From the NCBI GenBank assembly GCA_029987115.1, contig DALTWK010000003.1:53105-117104 (forward strand): a stretch of DNA of 64,000 nucleotides, given 5' to 3'. Made by a program: the position numbers and the translations under genes. The notes beneath the pieces were generated by a model, which did not search any database, was not told the origin of the DNA, and saw nothing but the letters and a program-made list of their open reading frames with translations. Every line of letters begins with the position of its first letter. The stretch's first letter is position 1. This stretch comes from Methanocorpusculum sp. GTDB lineage: Archaea > Halobacteriota > Methanomicrobia > Methanomicrobiales > Methanocorpusculaceae. Below, piece after piece: positions 17,365 to 25,745 of the stretch.

Positions 17365-18390
17365 TTATCTGATAGCAACGAGTCCAACTGCTTTGTTTGT
17401 GATGGCAATGGACTCGTCTGCTGTTTTCACATCGCCAATCAATGCACGTATGCAGTCAACAGTTTCAACGACGACGTCGGCTTCCTGGTGAATTGCTTGG
17501 AACATATAGAGGTCGGTTCCATCTAGAACAGATACGGATTCTTCAAAGATTCCATTTTCCCAGACATCTCCTCTTGGACGTAATAAATCAGAAGTATATT
17601 CTTTTATCTGAGCGGTACTGGTGATACCACTTGCTTTGGAGATTAGTCCAAGTCTTGAATGCGCCTTTATTAATTTGAGTACTTCCTCTTTCGTTGTTGG
17701 GTTTTTCAGTTCCATGTTCAGGAAGTGCATGTGCATCAGCGTGGTTGGAACAATCATTGCAGAAGTTACAATGTTGATGTGTGGGAGAACACTCTGAACA
17801 TCTGGGCCGTGATGAGATGGGATTGTAACCGGGTTTAATGCAATTGCATCAATTGGTCCACGTTTGATATCACCTGGGTCACCACCACGTCTAACCATTG
17901 TTGCACGGACTTTCTTTACCCCAAATGTTTTGTCGATTAAATTGATGATTCTGCAAAGACCGGTTGTATTGCAGGAGACAACACGTGCAAACTGTCTGCC
18001 AACCGCCTGCTCATAGTTGCAGGATGAATTGAAAGAAAAACCCGCAACTTCGTGGTCTTCTCCGCCTTCCCAGATTGCCTTCTTCTGGTATTTTTCATAG
18101 AGTGCTTTGTTGGAAACGCCGACACCTCCTGGTGTTGCATCAACAATGACATCAGCTTTTTGGATCATCTCTTCGACGCTTCCTGCTACTGGCATTCCTG
18201 CTTTTTCAAATGCCTCCTTTTTGTTGATGTCTGCAATGTAAAGTGGATATCCACGTTTAATTGCTACAAGAGCTTCAGCTCCAGGTTTAGTTTTAGAAAC
18301 ACCAATGATTTCCATGTCTGGCTGGAGAGAAACCGCATCTGCGACACGTTTTCCAATAGTTCCGTAACCGTTGACTGCGACCTTAATCAT
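17365..18390 (-). CDS. gap: Archaeal type II glyceraldehyde-3-phosphate dehydrogenase
   Basis: A 341-residue homotetrameric-type archaeal GAPDH. The Rossmann motif is VAVNGYGTIGKRVADAV; the catalytic cysteine is Cys140 in VVSCNTTGLCR; the archaeal signature MVRRGGDPGDIKRGPIDAI and PSHHGPDV are present. In a methanogen it works mainly in gluconeogenesis, reducing 1,3-bisphosphoglycerate to glyceraldehyde-3-P with NADPH. It is upstream of the WG-phosphatase gene on the same strand and 73 bp from tRNA-Leu. Confidence 0.97.
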   Translation of the reverse strand: MIKVAVNGYGTIGKRVADAVSLQPDMEIIGVSKTKPGAEALVAIKRGYPLYIADINKKEAFEKAGMPVAGSVEEMIQKADVIVDATPGGVGVSNKALYEKYQKKAIWEGGEDHEVAGFSFNSSCNYEQAVGRQFARVVSCNTTGLCRIINLIDKTFGVKKVRATMVRRGGDPGDIKRGPIDAIALNPVTIPSHHGPDVQSVLPHINIVTSAMIVPTTLMHMHFLNMELKNPTTKEEVLKLIKAHSRLGLISKASGITSTAQIKEYTSDLLRPRGDVWENGIFEESVSVLDGTDLYMFQAIHQEADVVVETVDCIRALIGDVKTADESIAITNKAVGLVAIR

Positions 18391-18462
18391 ATACTCTATC
18401 CTTTGTATTCAAGACTAAAATACTATGGGGTTTCACTTGCGGTTAGCCATCTTGAAATGAAG

Positions 18463-18544
18463 TGCGAGGGGAGGGATTCGAACCCGCGAACGACTATCGA
18501 GCAGATCTTGAGTCAGCCTCCGTTGGCCACTTGGATACCCTCGC
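18463..18544 (-). tRNA. tRNA-Leu (anticodon CAA)
   Basis: An 82-nt type II tRNA on the minus strand. The acceptor stem GCGAGGG/CCCTCGC is perfect and the discriminator is A; no CCA is encoded. The anticodon loop is CTCAAGA (anticodon CAA) and the variable arm pairs CGA with TCG. Two stems are imperfect: anticodon stem GCTGA/TCTGC has a T.T opposition at 29-41, and T-stem GCGGG/CCCTC has a C.T opposition at 50-64. Confidence 0.88.
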
Positions 18545-18694
18545 AAGAAAAGTACTCATATCTATATGCAGACAGCCATTATCAATCTTTTCTCGTCTGT
18601 CTTTTGGTACCATCAATTACATTTTTATGGGAAGCAGAAATTACCTGATATTCTACCTCCTCATCATTGGATATACATATAGACTATTACCTTA

Positions 18695-21600
18695 TTAGAA
18701 GAATGATGACAAGTCCGTCTGAACCTTTTCCTCCTCTCCAAACGTTGAGTTGATATTCATCTCAACAACTTGGACACGCTGTACCGCATAGTCTGAAAGT
18801 TTGTAGTGTTTAGTCATGTATTTTGCAATGCTCAAGTACTTGGTAACATTTCCCTTATGCATTGTTGCTTTGAGTGACGATCCGCATTTGGTACATTTTC
18901 CCGTTAATGTTGGTCGACGATAACTGGTTTTGCACTTTGGGCAACGGAATTTCTGTTTTGAGAATGATCTGAGATTACCTATAATATCAGGCATTAGATG
19001 ACTGTTCAGGATTCGTTCTGCAAGATTGTCGGTATCTACTGCACGTATTTTATCGGCGAGTTCCAGTTCAGCCATAATTTTATCTTCAGTATCTTTGAAA
19101 ATCGGGCTGGTATACATCGTGTCAATTGGCCCTTCAGAAATATCATTGGTATCATGTGTAAAAAGGAAACCTTCAAACTGTTCAGGTTTTCCAGTTCGTT
19201 TTTCAATATAATCAACGCAGTCTGCTAGGTCTTTGGGTGCTGTATAGGAAAGACATCCTTCATAGACTTTCAGCGGATAGTGTGTTCCAACATCAACATT
19301 AAGTGCTTCCTTATCAACTTCTTTCGGGTTGAGTGTTGTTGTCAGAACCAACGGAGCATCCATAGTGCCTCCACGGCTGCTTGGCAGGAATGATCGTGAG
19401 AAATTTACAAGACCATCCATCATCAACATGACGCAGTCTTCATCTCCATCACAGTTTCGACGTTTCGCTGCATGGTAATACGGATGGGCATATCCCGCCT
19501 TTGCTTTAGTAAAGCCAATTAATCGGGCAAGCACCCCCGCAGATGTATGGGGCGCAAGACCCATAACTAAATGACCTACAAGATCTTCCGGTTTTTCCGC
19601 TTTGTAGAAGGGTTCGAGTCCATAGAGATGAACTAGTAGTTCATCAATATATTTTGAAATCCGAAGGAGATACTCACCGCAGTCCTCCGATACAAGAATA
19701 TCCTGAGGAAGGAGTTCGACCACCTGTTTTTCATCCGTAAGTTCTTTTCCGTAGGTGTCTTTAGTATATCCGATAGATCGCAGTTTTTCTACAGATACAG
19801 CAATTTCTTTTGGTTTGAAATGTGTCAACGGCAAATCAATCATGTCGTAGCGGATTGTTCCGTCACGGAATACATAAATATCGTATTTTGCCCGAAGGAT
19901 TCCCTTTTCCAACGGTTCAATACATTTTTCTCGGGAAATCATTCCGATAACGCCTTTTACATTTGGTGGATTGCGGGTGTATTCCAGACCAACTTTTGTG
20001 AGTGCTGTGTTATATTCTGCACTTAGGTTGATGATGCTTTCTTTGGAACAGACAAATGACGTCCCGCATACAGGACATACAGTCTGTCCAGGTTCTGCAA
20101 TCTTCTTACAGCTAGGACAACGGAAGACTGCATCCGTATGTTCTCCGCAGTCTGGACATTTACTCTTAAAGGTTATTTTGCCACATTTGGGGCAACGCCT
20201 TTCACCGGTTTCAACATGAAGCATCCCGGCAAACTGTTTTGATGTTATTCCGAATAGTTCATCTTCATCGGTTGTACATGATTTTGCAGCTGTATCAACG
20301 GATCGTTGTTGGCCACCGGATTTTCCTAGAGGGAACAATACATGTACCGGCGGTTTCATCTTACGCGGAGCGGATTTTCCCGGTCTCCCCATACGCCCAC
20401 CAATACGTGTTCCTGCTTTGGAACGCATTTTAATGCCGGATAAGTGTTCTGCCATGACAAGTCCATTGGTAAAGGGAGGGAGTGTATTCCATGATGGGAG
20501 TTTTTTTAAATCATAGGAAAGTCCAAGACCTGCAATCAGAGCAAGCGGTTTTCGAAGAACATAACATCCATCTTCTACTGTATGAGGTACGAGGAGTTCT
20601 TCAAGAACAGCTTTTGCATCATTATTTTCTGGAATGTAAAGAATGCCATTATCGATTTTTCCCGTTTTACTAACAATGTCAGACAACGTTCGAATCTGTT
20701 CTTCTGTGCAATCATCCCAGAACCAGGTGTAATCCGGGTGCAGATATGTACCTTGAGTGACAAATGCCAGTGCTTCTGTTTCAGTTTCTGGATGTCGTGG
20801 TCCTCCTTCTTGAATCCACCATTCTTCACAATAGGATGGAGGAGCTAGAACATGGTTATTTTCCATGAATTCTCCGAAAGAAATCAGAATTTCTCCAATA
20901 TCTGGGATATATTCGATTTCATCGTAGATTTTGTTCGCTTCCTCAAGTGTGTCAACTCTTCTGATTTCTCCAGATTTGAGGCGAACAGTTGGACCTTCGA
21001 TGGTTGTTACCGGAACAACGCCGCAGGCTTTTCCCGGTCGTTCGACTTTCATTTGAGTTCCAACTGAAAGATAATCTCCTAAAATGTGAAGTGTTGCAGG
21101 ATTAAAACCGCATGTTGCAAAACCGGTATTTCTGCTCCGCCCCAATCGCAGTCTGAAGCCACCTTTACGCATGGGATAGGAGAAGGCAGGTCTTCCAGCA
21201 ATCATATCTCTGATGTACTTGTCTTTTGGATGAATTCCTGGTTCATCTGGTTCGTCGGATGTTGCAGAGGATGCACCGTCAATAATTGTCTGCAGGAAGT
21301 CCCATCCATCAAGGACAACTTTGTCCTTGTTCATTTTTGCAACGTTTTTCTGGATTTTCGGGGCTTTAAGGCACATTCCTTCTGCAATAACAAGACACAT
21401 CCCTCCCCGTACAGTGTTGGTAGCGACACGTTCCAGGTTGCGGTGACCGGAAACCTCTTCCTGTTCTGTTGGTTCTCCGTCGATACAGACTGGACAACTT
21501 TTTGCTATGAGACGAATTTCATCATCTTTCGGCATGTATTGCAGACTTGTGATGCTGTTGTACTGTTTGATTTCTTCTACATACCGTTCTATTTCCTCTT

Positions 21601-22144
21601 CGCGCGGTTTGTAGCGTTCCATCCCGAGCAGACGACGGAGGTAATCCCCCGCAAGAACAGACATTGCTTGTGCAGTACCTCCCGCCGAACGGATTGGGCC
21701 AGCATAGGATATGGAAAGATATTCACTTCCATCATCGTTTGTATGAACTGTTATCGATTCAACACCCTCTGTCGGTGCTGCAACCACCCCTTCGGTGATA
21801 ATTGCCATAGATGTACGGATTGCATGGTCAATAATCTCATCCCGGGTTTTGGATCCTTCAAATTTACCAGCGACAAAGGCATCACAAATTTTGAGGGAGA
21901 CCAGTTCACGGTTGAGATTAGGGTCTGCTTCCAATCGGCGGATTTCTTCTGCAACTCCTTTATACCCGAGAAGTGCCTCAACTCGTCCAGCAAGATCACT
22001 TGCAATTGGCACCTCCAGATATGGTTTTGGATCATATCCCTTTGCCTTTGCTTTTTCTGCGATTTCAATAATTTTATTCAAATCTGCAAGTAAATTGTCT
22101 AAATATTCTTGATAGCGAGGAGATGCAGCAAGTTTATCGGTCAT
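18695..22144 (-). CDS. polC: DNA polymerase II (PolD) large subunit DP2
   Basis: A 1149-residue catalytic subunit of the archaeal family D replicative polymerase. It begins with the DP2 N-terminal domain (LASDLAGRVEALLGYKGVAEE). Zinc-binding segments are CPKCGKITFKSKCPDCG and CPSCKKIAEPGQTVCPVCG centrally, and CPKCKTSYRRPTL...CTKCG near the C-terminus. The catalytic region includes YYHAAKRRNCDGDEDCVML with its acidic residues. The end, QTDLSSFF, is a PCNA-interacting PIP box. No intein is present at this length. The start overlaps the HEAT gene stop as TAATG. The small subunit DP1 is not in the window. Confidence 0.97.
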   Translation of the reverse strand: MTDKLAASPRYQEYLDNLLADLNKIIEIAEKAKAKGYDPKPYLEVPIASDLAGRVEALLGYKGVAEEIRRLEADPNLNRELVSLKICDAFVAGKFEGSKTRDEIIDHAIRTSMAIITEGVVAAPTEGVESITVHTNDDGSEYLSISYAGPIRSAGGTAQAMSVLAGDYLRRLLGMERYKPREEEIERYVEEIKQYNSITSLQYMPKDDEIRLIAKSCPVCIDGEPTEQEEVSGHRNLERVATNTVRGGMCLVIAEGMCLKAPKIQKNVAKMNKDKVVLDGWDFLQTIIDGASSATSDEPDEPGIHPKDKYIRDMIAGRPAFSYPMRKGGFRLRLGRSRNTGFATCGFNPATLHILGDYLSVGTQMKVERPGKACGVVPVTTIEGPTVRLKSGEIRRVDTLEEANKIYDEIEYIPDIGEILISFGEFMENNHVLAPPSYCEEWWIQEGGPRHPETETEALAFVTQGTYLHPDYTWFWDDCTEEQIRTLSDIVSKTGKIDNGILYIPENNDAKAVLEELLVPHTVEDGCYVLRKPLALIAGLGLSYDLKKLPSWNTLPPFTNGLVMAEHLSGIKMRSKAGTRIGGRMGRPGKSAPRKMKPPVHVLFPLGKSGGQQRSVDTAAKSCTTDEDELFGITSKQFAGMLHVETGERRCPKCGKITFKSKCPDCGEHTDAVFRCPSCKKIAEPGQTVCPVCGTSFVCSKESIINLSAEYNTALTKVGLEYTRNPPNVKGVIGMISREKCIEPLEKGILRAKYDIYVFRDGTIRYDMIDLPLTHFKPKEIAVSVEKLRSIGYTKDTYGKELTDEKQVVELLPQDILVSEDCGEYLLRISKYIDELLVHLYGLEPFYKAEKPEDLVGHLVMGLAPHTSAGVLARLIGFTKAKAGYAHPYYHAAKRRNCDGDEDCVMLMMDGLVNFSRSFLPSSRGGTMDAPLVLTTTLNPKEVDKEALNVDVGTHYPLKVYEGCLSYTAPKDLADCVDYIEKRTGKPEQFEGFLFTHDTNDISEGPIDTMYTSPIFKDTEDKIMAELELADKIRAVDTDNLAERILNSHLMPDIIGNLRSFSKQKFRCPKCKTSYRRPTLTGKCTKCGSSLKATMHKGNVTKYLSIAKYMTKHYKLSDYAVQRVQVVEMNINSTFGEEEKVQTDLSSFF

Positions 22145-22611
22145 TAGAATTTATACACCCCAAGCTTCATAAGAACAATTCCAGCACAGGATCGCACTGT
22201 TTTATCAGGTGAATGTGCTGCTTCTAATAGTGCATCAAGTGCGGGTTGTTCTATTTTTTCGAGTGCTGCTCCTGCCATTCCTCGTGCAAGTGGGTTTGTG
22301 GAAGAAAATAGACTTATCAATGGAGAAACTGCCTTTTCCTTGAATGTGGCAAGGACTGCTCCGAAATATCTTTGAACAGTAGCATCTGTTTCTTTCTCAG
22401 ATTCTTCAATCAGTGTTGGTATGACCGAATCTCCTGCCTTTATCAAAGAGCGGGAGAGATACCAGCGGATGTTCATATCCCCTCCTCGAATATGCCGAAC
22501 TATTTCTTGAATAATCTTCGGATTTCCACAAGCTCGTTCCGCGATCAAAATTTCCGCTTTGTGTCTAATGTCTAAGTCCGGTGAAGATAAATCACGGAGT
22601 AGATTTTCCAC
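22144..22611 (-). CDS. HEAT-repeat protein
   Basis: A 155-residue helical-repeat protein with about four HEAT/PBS-lyase-type units (IRHKAEILIAERACGNPKII, IRWYLSRSLIKAGDSVIPTL, GAALEKIEQPALDALLEAA, VRSCAGIVLMKLG). The longer frame begins at 22680 with a lysine/arginine-rich run that is only the shadow of the MscS C-terminus. The GTG at 22611 is preceded by GAGGAGGGG and overlaps the MscS stop by 20 nt, so it is the better start. It links mscS with polC by two overlaps. A binding or scaffold role is inferred. Confidence 0.8.
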   Translation of the reverse strand: MENLLRDLSSPDLDIRHKAEILIAERACGNPKIIQEIVRHIRGGDMNIRWYLSRSLIKAGDSVIPTLIEESEKETDATVQRYFGAVLATFKEKAVSPLISLFSSTNPLARGMAGAALEKIEQPALDALLEAAHSPDKTVRSCAGIVLMKLGVYKF

Positions 22612-23524
22612 AGTTCCCCTCCTCTTTTTCCTTTTTTGCTTCGATTGTTTCCTGCAGTTTTTTTGCTTCTTCTTCCCCAAACCAGAGTGTTAACTGATTG
22701 AACGGGATGTCGATATTTTCATCACGTAAATCGCTGAACACTTTCCACAATAGTTCGGTACGTGCTGTCCACCAAAATTCGGAAGGTGCCCAGATTCGTG
22801 CTTCGATGTCGATGCCGGATGCACCAAGGACATTAACGAATATTTGTGGAGCTGGTTCTGTCAGGACAAGTGGGTGGTCAGCAAGTGTTTTCTTCATTAT
22901 TTTTATCGCTTTTTCTGCGTCTTCTGTGTAACTGACATCAACATGATAATCGAAACGCCGGGCAACATTAGTTACGCAGTTGGTGATGTTTCCGCTGTAT
23001 ACATTAGTGTTTGTAACGCGGAGAATCAGTCCATCATACTGTCGGATTTTTGTTGAAAGAAGACTAATGTCTTCGACATATCCTTCAACCCCGTTTATGA
23101 TAACAACATCTCCAACTTTAATTGGGTGTTCAATTATCATGAATAACCCAAAAAATACATTTTTCAATGCATCTTGAAATGCCAAACCAGCGACAATCGC
23201 AATCGCACCACCTGCGACGAACATTCCTGCGATATCGAAGTGCAGTTGAGGACATATTATGAGGAATCCGATAATATAGATGATAAAACGAATAACTCTT
23301 GCAAATCGTTCTGCTTCTTTTGCTTCCGATTTAATCATTAGTTTGTGCTGGACAATTTTACCGATTTGTCTGGCAACAATTATCGTTATGATTATGATTA
23401 TTGCAATGGCTATCACATTGCCGATTGTGATATCTCCGATAAGTTTTGTGTCAAAAAACTCGTTTCCTGTAAACGTCTTTGAAAAGAAATTGGTTACATC
23501 TTCCATTACTGAGTCTTCTTCCAT
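22592..23524 (-). CDS. MscS-family mechanosensitive channel
   Basis: A 310-residue small-conductance mechanosensitive channel. An N-terminal helix (IGNVIAIAIIIIITIIVA) and a second (FARVIRFIIYIIGFLII) are followed by the pore-lining TM3, GMFVAGGAIAIVAGLAFQDA, rich in Gly/Ala as in MscS. The beta domain starts at HPIKVGDVVIINGVEGYVE and the cytoplasmic vestibule follows. The highly charged C-terminus contains KEKEEGNCGK. An internal ATG at 23506 is a possible alternative start. The DUF432 stop lies 1 nt upstream; these two families are commonly paired, which suggests osmotic response. Confidence 0.93.
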   Translation of the reverse strand: MEEDSVMEDVTNFFSKTFTGNEFFDTKLIGDITIGNVIAIAIIIIITIIVARQIGKIVQHKLMIKSEAKEAERFARVIRFIIYIIGFLIICPQLHFDIAGMFVAGGAIAIVAGLAFQDALKNVFFGLFMIIEHPIKVGDVVIINGVEGYVEDISLLSTKIRQYDGLILRVTNTNVYSGNITNCVTNVARRFDYHVDVSYTEDAEKAIKIMKKTLADHPLVLTEPAPQIFVNVLGASGIDIEARIWAPSEFWWTARTELLWKVFSDLRDENIDIPFNQLTLWFGEEEAKKLQETIEAKKEKEEGNCGKSTP

Positions 23525-23525
23525 A

Positions 23526-24356
23526 TTATTTCAACCCCATATCCATTGTAAACATCTTATCCCGCACAACGTCGTTAATGCTACAGAATTTTGATATTTT
23601 TCCATGCTTGAAAACACCGGAACATTTGGTTAGCCCATCAAATAGACTAATGTCCAGACAGTTTATATGAGCTTTATCTGGAGAAGTAACAATCATCTCG
23701 GCGCAGCTTGCAACAACAGTCGAGTCATAGTAGAGTTCCAGTCCTTTCATATACATTACAATCCGTCCAATCTTAATCCACTGGTCCGTTCTATTATCAA
23801 TATCTAAGTGAAGAATTGCCTCTTTGTAGTTTTTGGTTGCTGGTGGTTTGGTGTAGACTTTGCTGGTGTGAACCCTGGTAATTACACCTCGTCTTGGCTG
23901 TCCGTATAATGCGAATTTGGGGTTGTTGAATCCTGCCATGTCCAAAAGATTCATTTCTCCATTTTCCGCTTCAAGGAAGATGCCAATTCCTAGAGGCATA
24001 GTGAGATAAATCGTTGTAGTAGTTTCCGGTTCAACCACAATTTCTTCAAATTTTATCTGAAGAAAATCTGTAATATGGGCTGGAATATTCATCGGTTCGA
24101 CCGGTTCCAAAAAGTATTCATCTTTTGTTGTGGCCACATTCGCGGTAAATATTGATCCAGAGATTTCTCTGCGGAAATGAAATACTCCATCGTCTTTATC
24201 TACAGATATGTTGAGTCCTTTAAAACTGATTTCTTGGGTTGAATTATATTTCCCGTAAGAAATGCCATTAGATGTCTCAGGATTACGTGCTGGTTGGATA
24301 ATCTCTCTCCGTTTTCCAATCTCTGTACTTTTCTTAATTGGACGTGTTATTGGCAT
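23526..24356 (-). CDS. DUF432 domain-containing protein
   Basis: A 276-residue soluble, beta-rich protein matching DUF432 (NISVDKDDGVFHFRREI; YLTMPLGIGIFLEAENG; KPPATKNYKEAILHLDIDN). No membrane segment, signal peptide or catalytic motif is apparent. It is the first gene of the leftward unit DUF432-MscS-HEAT-PolD DP2. DUF432 genes next to MscS channels recur in methanogens, as I recall, which suggests an accessory role for the channel; the mechanism is not known. Confidence 0.82.
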   Translation of the reverse strand: MPITRPIKKSTEIGKRREIIQPARNPETSNGISYGKYNSTQEISFKGLNISVDKDDGVFHFRREISGSIFTANVATTKDEYFLEPVEPMNIPAHITDFLQIKFEEIVVEPETTTTIYLTMPLGIGIFLEAENGEMNLLDMAGFNNPKFALYGQPRRGVITRVHTSKVYTKPPATKNYKEAILHLDIDNRTDQWIKIGRIVMYMKGLELYYDSTVVASCAEMIVTSPDKAHINCLDISLFDGLTKCSGVFKHGKISKFCSINDVVRDKMFTMDMGLK

Positions 24357-24507
24357 GGCATCACCTATGTTTAGAATATTGGAAGGCAGATAATATTAGG
24401 GTTTCAGTTATCTGTTCCTATTCAGAGGAATCAAAAAAACTATCTATATTTCTGACTGAAAAGCAAATGCTCTTATATCTCACGGGTTATGTATGTATTA
24501 GATTTTT

Positions 24508-24657
24508 ATGGCATCTGTCGATGAGTTTGAAACCCGTATCAAAAGACTGGAAGAAATAAATGAAAATTTGGAAGAACGTGTTGCGGATTTGGAGCTGCAG
24601 ATTGCCCAAATTACTGAGCGCGTGCTTCATTCTTGCACTTCCTGTGGTATTTATTAA
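24508..24657 (+). CDS. Small coiled-coil protein with C-terminal CxxC, 49 residues
   Basis: A 49-codon ORF. Nearly all of it is a heptad-patterned helix (ETRIKRLEEINENLEERVAD, then LELQIAQITERVL) followed by HSCTSCGIY. The CxxC at the very end could coordinate a metal as a dimer or form a disulfide. The coding look is strong (a clean amphipathic coiled coil), but the Shine-Dalgarno is weak and the ORF is short. It is convergent with the radical SAM gene, whose stop lies 5 nt away. No family recognised. Confidence 0.6.
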   Translation: MASVDEFETRIKRLEEINENLEERVADLELQIAQITERVLHSCTSCGIY

Positions 24658-24662
24658 GGGAA

Positions 24663-25745
24663 TTATAGGAGTTTTTTAACCTCCTCTTCGTGTTCTATCA
24701 GAGCGCAGCCTCCATCATGTTCGCCTCCAACCAGTCCAGCTAGCGATAGTTTTTGGAAAAGTGGGGATTTTAGTGCCTCTTTTAATGATACGTTTCTCAA
24801 GTTCCTGTCGGAATATGGTGAAAACGGACAAGGTTCTGCAGCACCAGTCGGGCTAATATGGAAAAATCCGCGCCCTCCGGCTAGACATCCCCCCATATAC
24901 TCTTCATCACCAGGGAAGGAAAGGAACCAGAGTTTTCGGTATTTTTTTCTGGCGCATTCAAGTCTATTTTGGATATCGGCACGATGAATATCTGATAGTT
25001 CTAATTGTTTTGTGTCTTTTGTTGTTGCAGAATAGGCTATGAGAAATACTATTCTGGCTCCTGTTTGCTCAAGATAGTTCAAAAAATTTGTTGATAATAT
25101 TTTGAAATAATTATCTTTTGTCAGTGTGATGCTTACACCGAAGAGAATACCTTTGGAGTTTAGATTTTGGATTGTGTTTTCAATTTTTTCAGCAACCCCC
25201 TCTCCCCGTCGCTTGTTAGTTTCTGTTGAATCTCCTTCAATAGAAAGAATCGGTATCAGGTTTCTATATCTGTCAAAAATATCAGTTGTCTCATCATTGA
25301 AAAGTGTGCCGTTGGTAAAGACGGGGAAGACTATTTTCTTTATCTCAGCAGCTTTTTCCAGTACATCCTTTCGCAAGAGTGGCTCCCCTCCTGCAAGAAT
25401 ACAGAAAGAAATACCAAGGTTTTCTGCTTGGGTAAATATATCCGCCCATTCATCGGATGTAAGAGATTTGGATATTGGGTTGTCGGAACACATGTTTCTA
25501 CCACGCGAGTAACAACCAGAACAGTGTAGATTGCATCTCTGAGTGATACTTGCTATAAGAAATGTTGGAATGTGTCTCTCTACTTTTTCCTGCTCTTTTC
25601 TTAGGTTAGCCTGATGTTTTTGGGAAATTGTCTGTGAAAGCAGAAATTTTGTTTCCTTCGGATTATCAACTGTTTCTTTCAAAACGGATTTTATTAACCG
25701 TTCAATGCTCTCGTTCAGGTAACATGTGAGCTCCGTTTTATTCAT
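24663..25745 (-). CDS. Radical SAM/SPASM-type protein
   Basis: A 360-residue radical S-adenosylmethionine enzyme. The cluster motif is CNLHCSGC (Cys71, Cys75, Cys78), followed by the SAM-binding GGEP motif in CILAGGEPLLRK. The C-terminus carries extra cysteines (GGCLAGGRGFFHISPTG, EPCPFSP, GGCALIE), suggesting an auxiliary cluster of the SPASM/twitch type. The 60-residue helical N-terminal extension is unusual. It is the third gene of thiD-MFS-radical SAM with an ATGA overlap to the carrier. Substrate unknown; peptide modification or cofactor maturation are typical of the family. Confidence 0.88.
   Translation of the reverse strand: MNKTELTCYLNESIERLIKSVLKETVDNPKETKFLLSQTISQKHQANLRKEQEKVERHIPTFLIASITQRCNLHCSGCYSRGRNMCSDNPISKSLTSDEWADIFTQAENLGISFCILAGGEPLLRKDVLEKAAEIKKIVFPVFTNGTLFNDETTDIFDRYRNLIPILSIEGDSTETNKRRGEGVAEKIENTIQNLNSKGILFGVSITLTKDNYFKILSTNFLNYLEQTGARIVFLIAYSATTKDTKQLELSDIHRADIQNRLECARKKYRKLWFLSFPGDEEYMGGCLAGGRGFFHISPTGAAEPCPFSPYSDRNLRNVSLKEALKSPLFQKLSLAGLVGGEHDGGCALIEHEEEVKKLL

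Noticed and set aside
21086..22093. A 335-codon open frame on the + strand
   Set aside because: It lies wholly antisense to the PolD DP2 gene, is rich in Cys/Phe/Ser as reverse-frame shadows are, and shows no domain or start signal.
22612..22680. The lysine/arginine-rich N-terminal extension of the HEAT protein
   Set aside because: It only mirrors the end of mscS in another frame; the GTG at 22611 has a strong Shine-Dalgarno.
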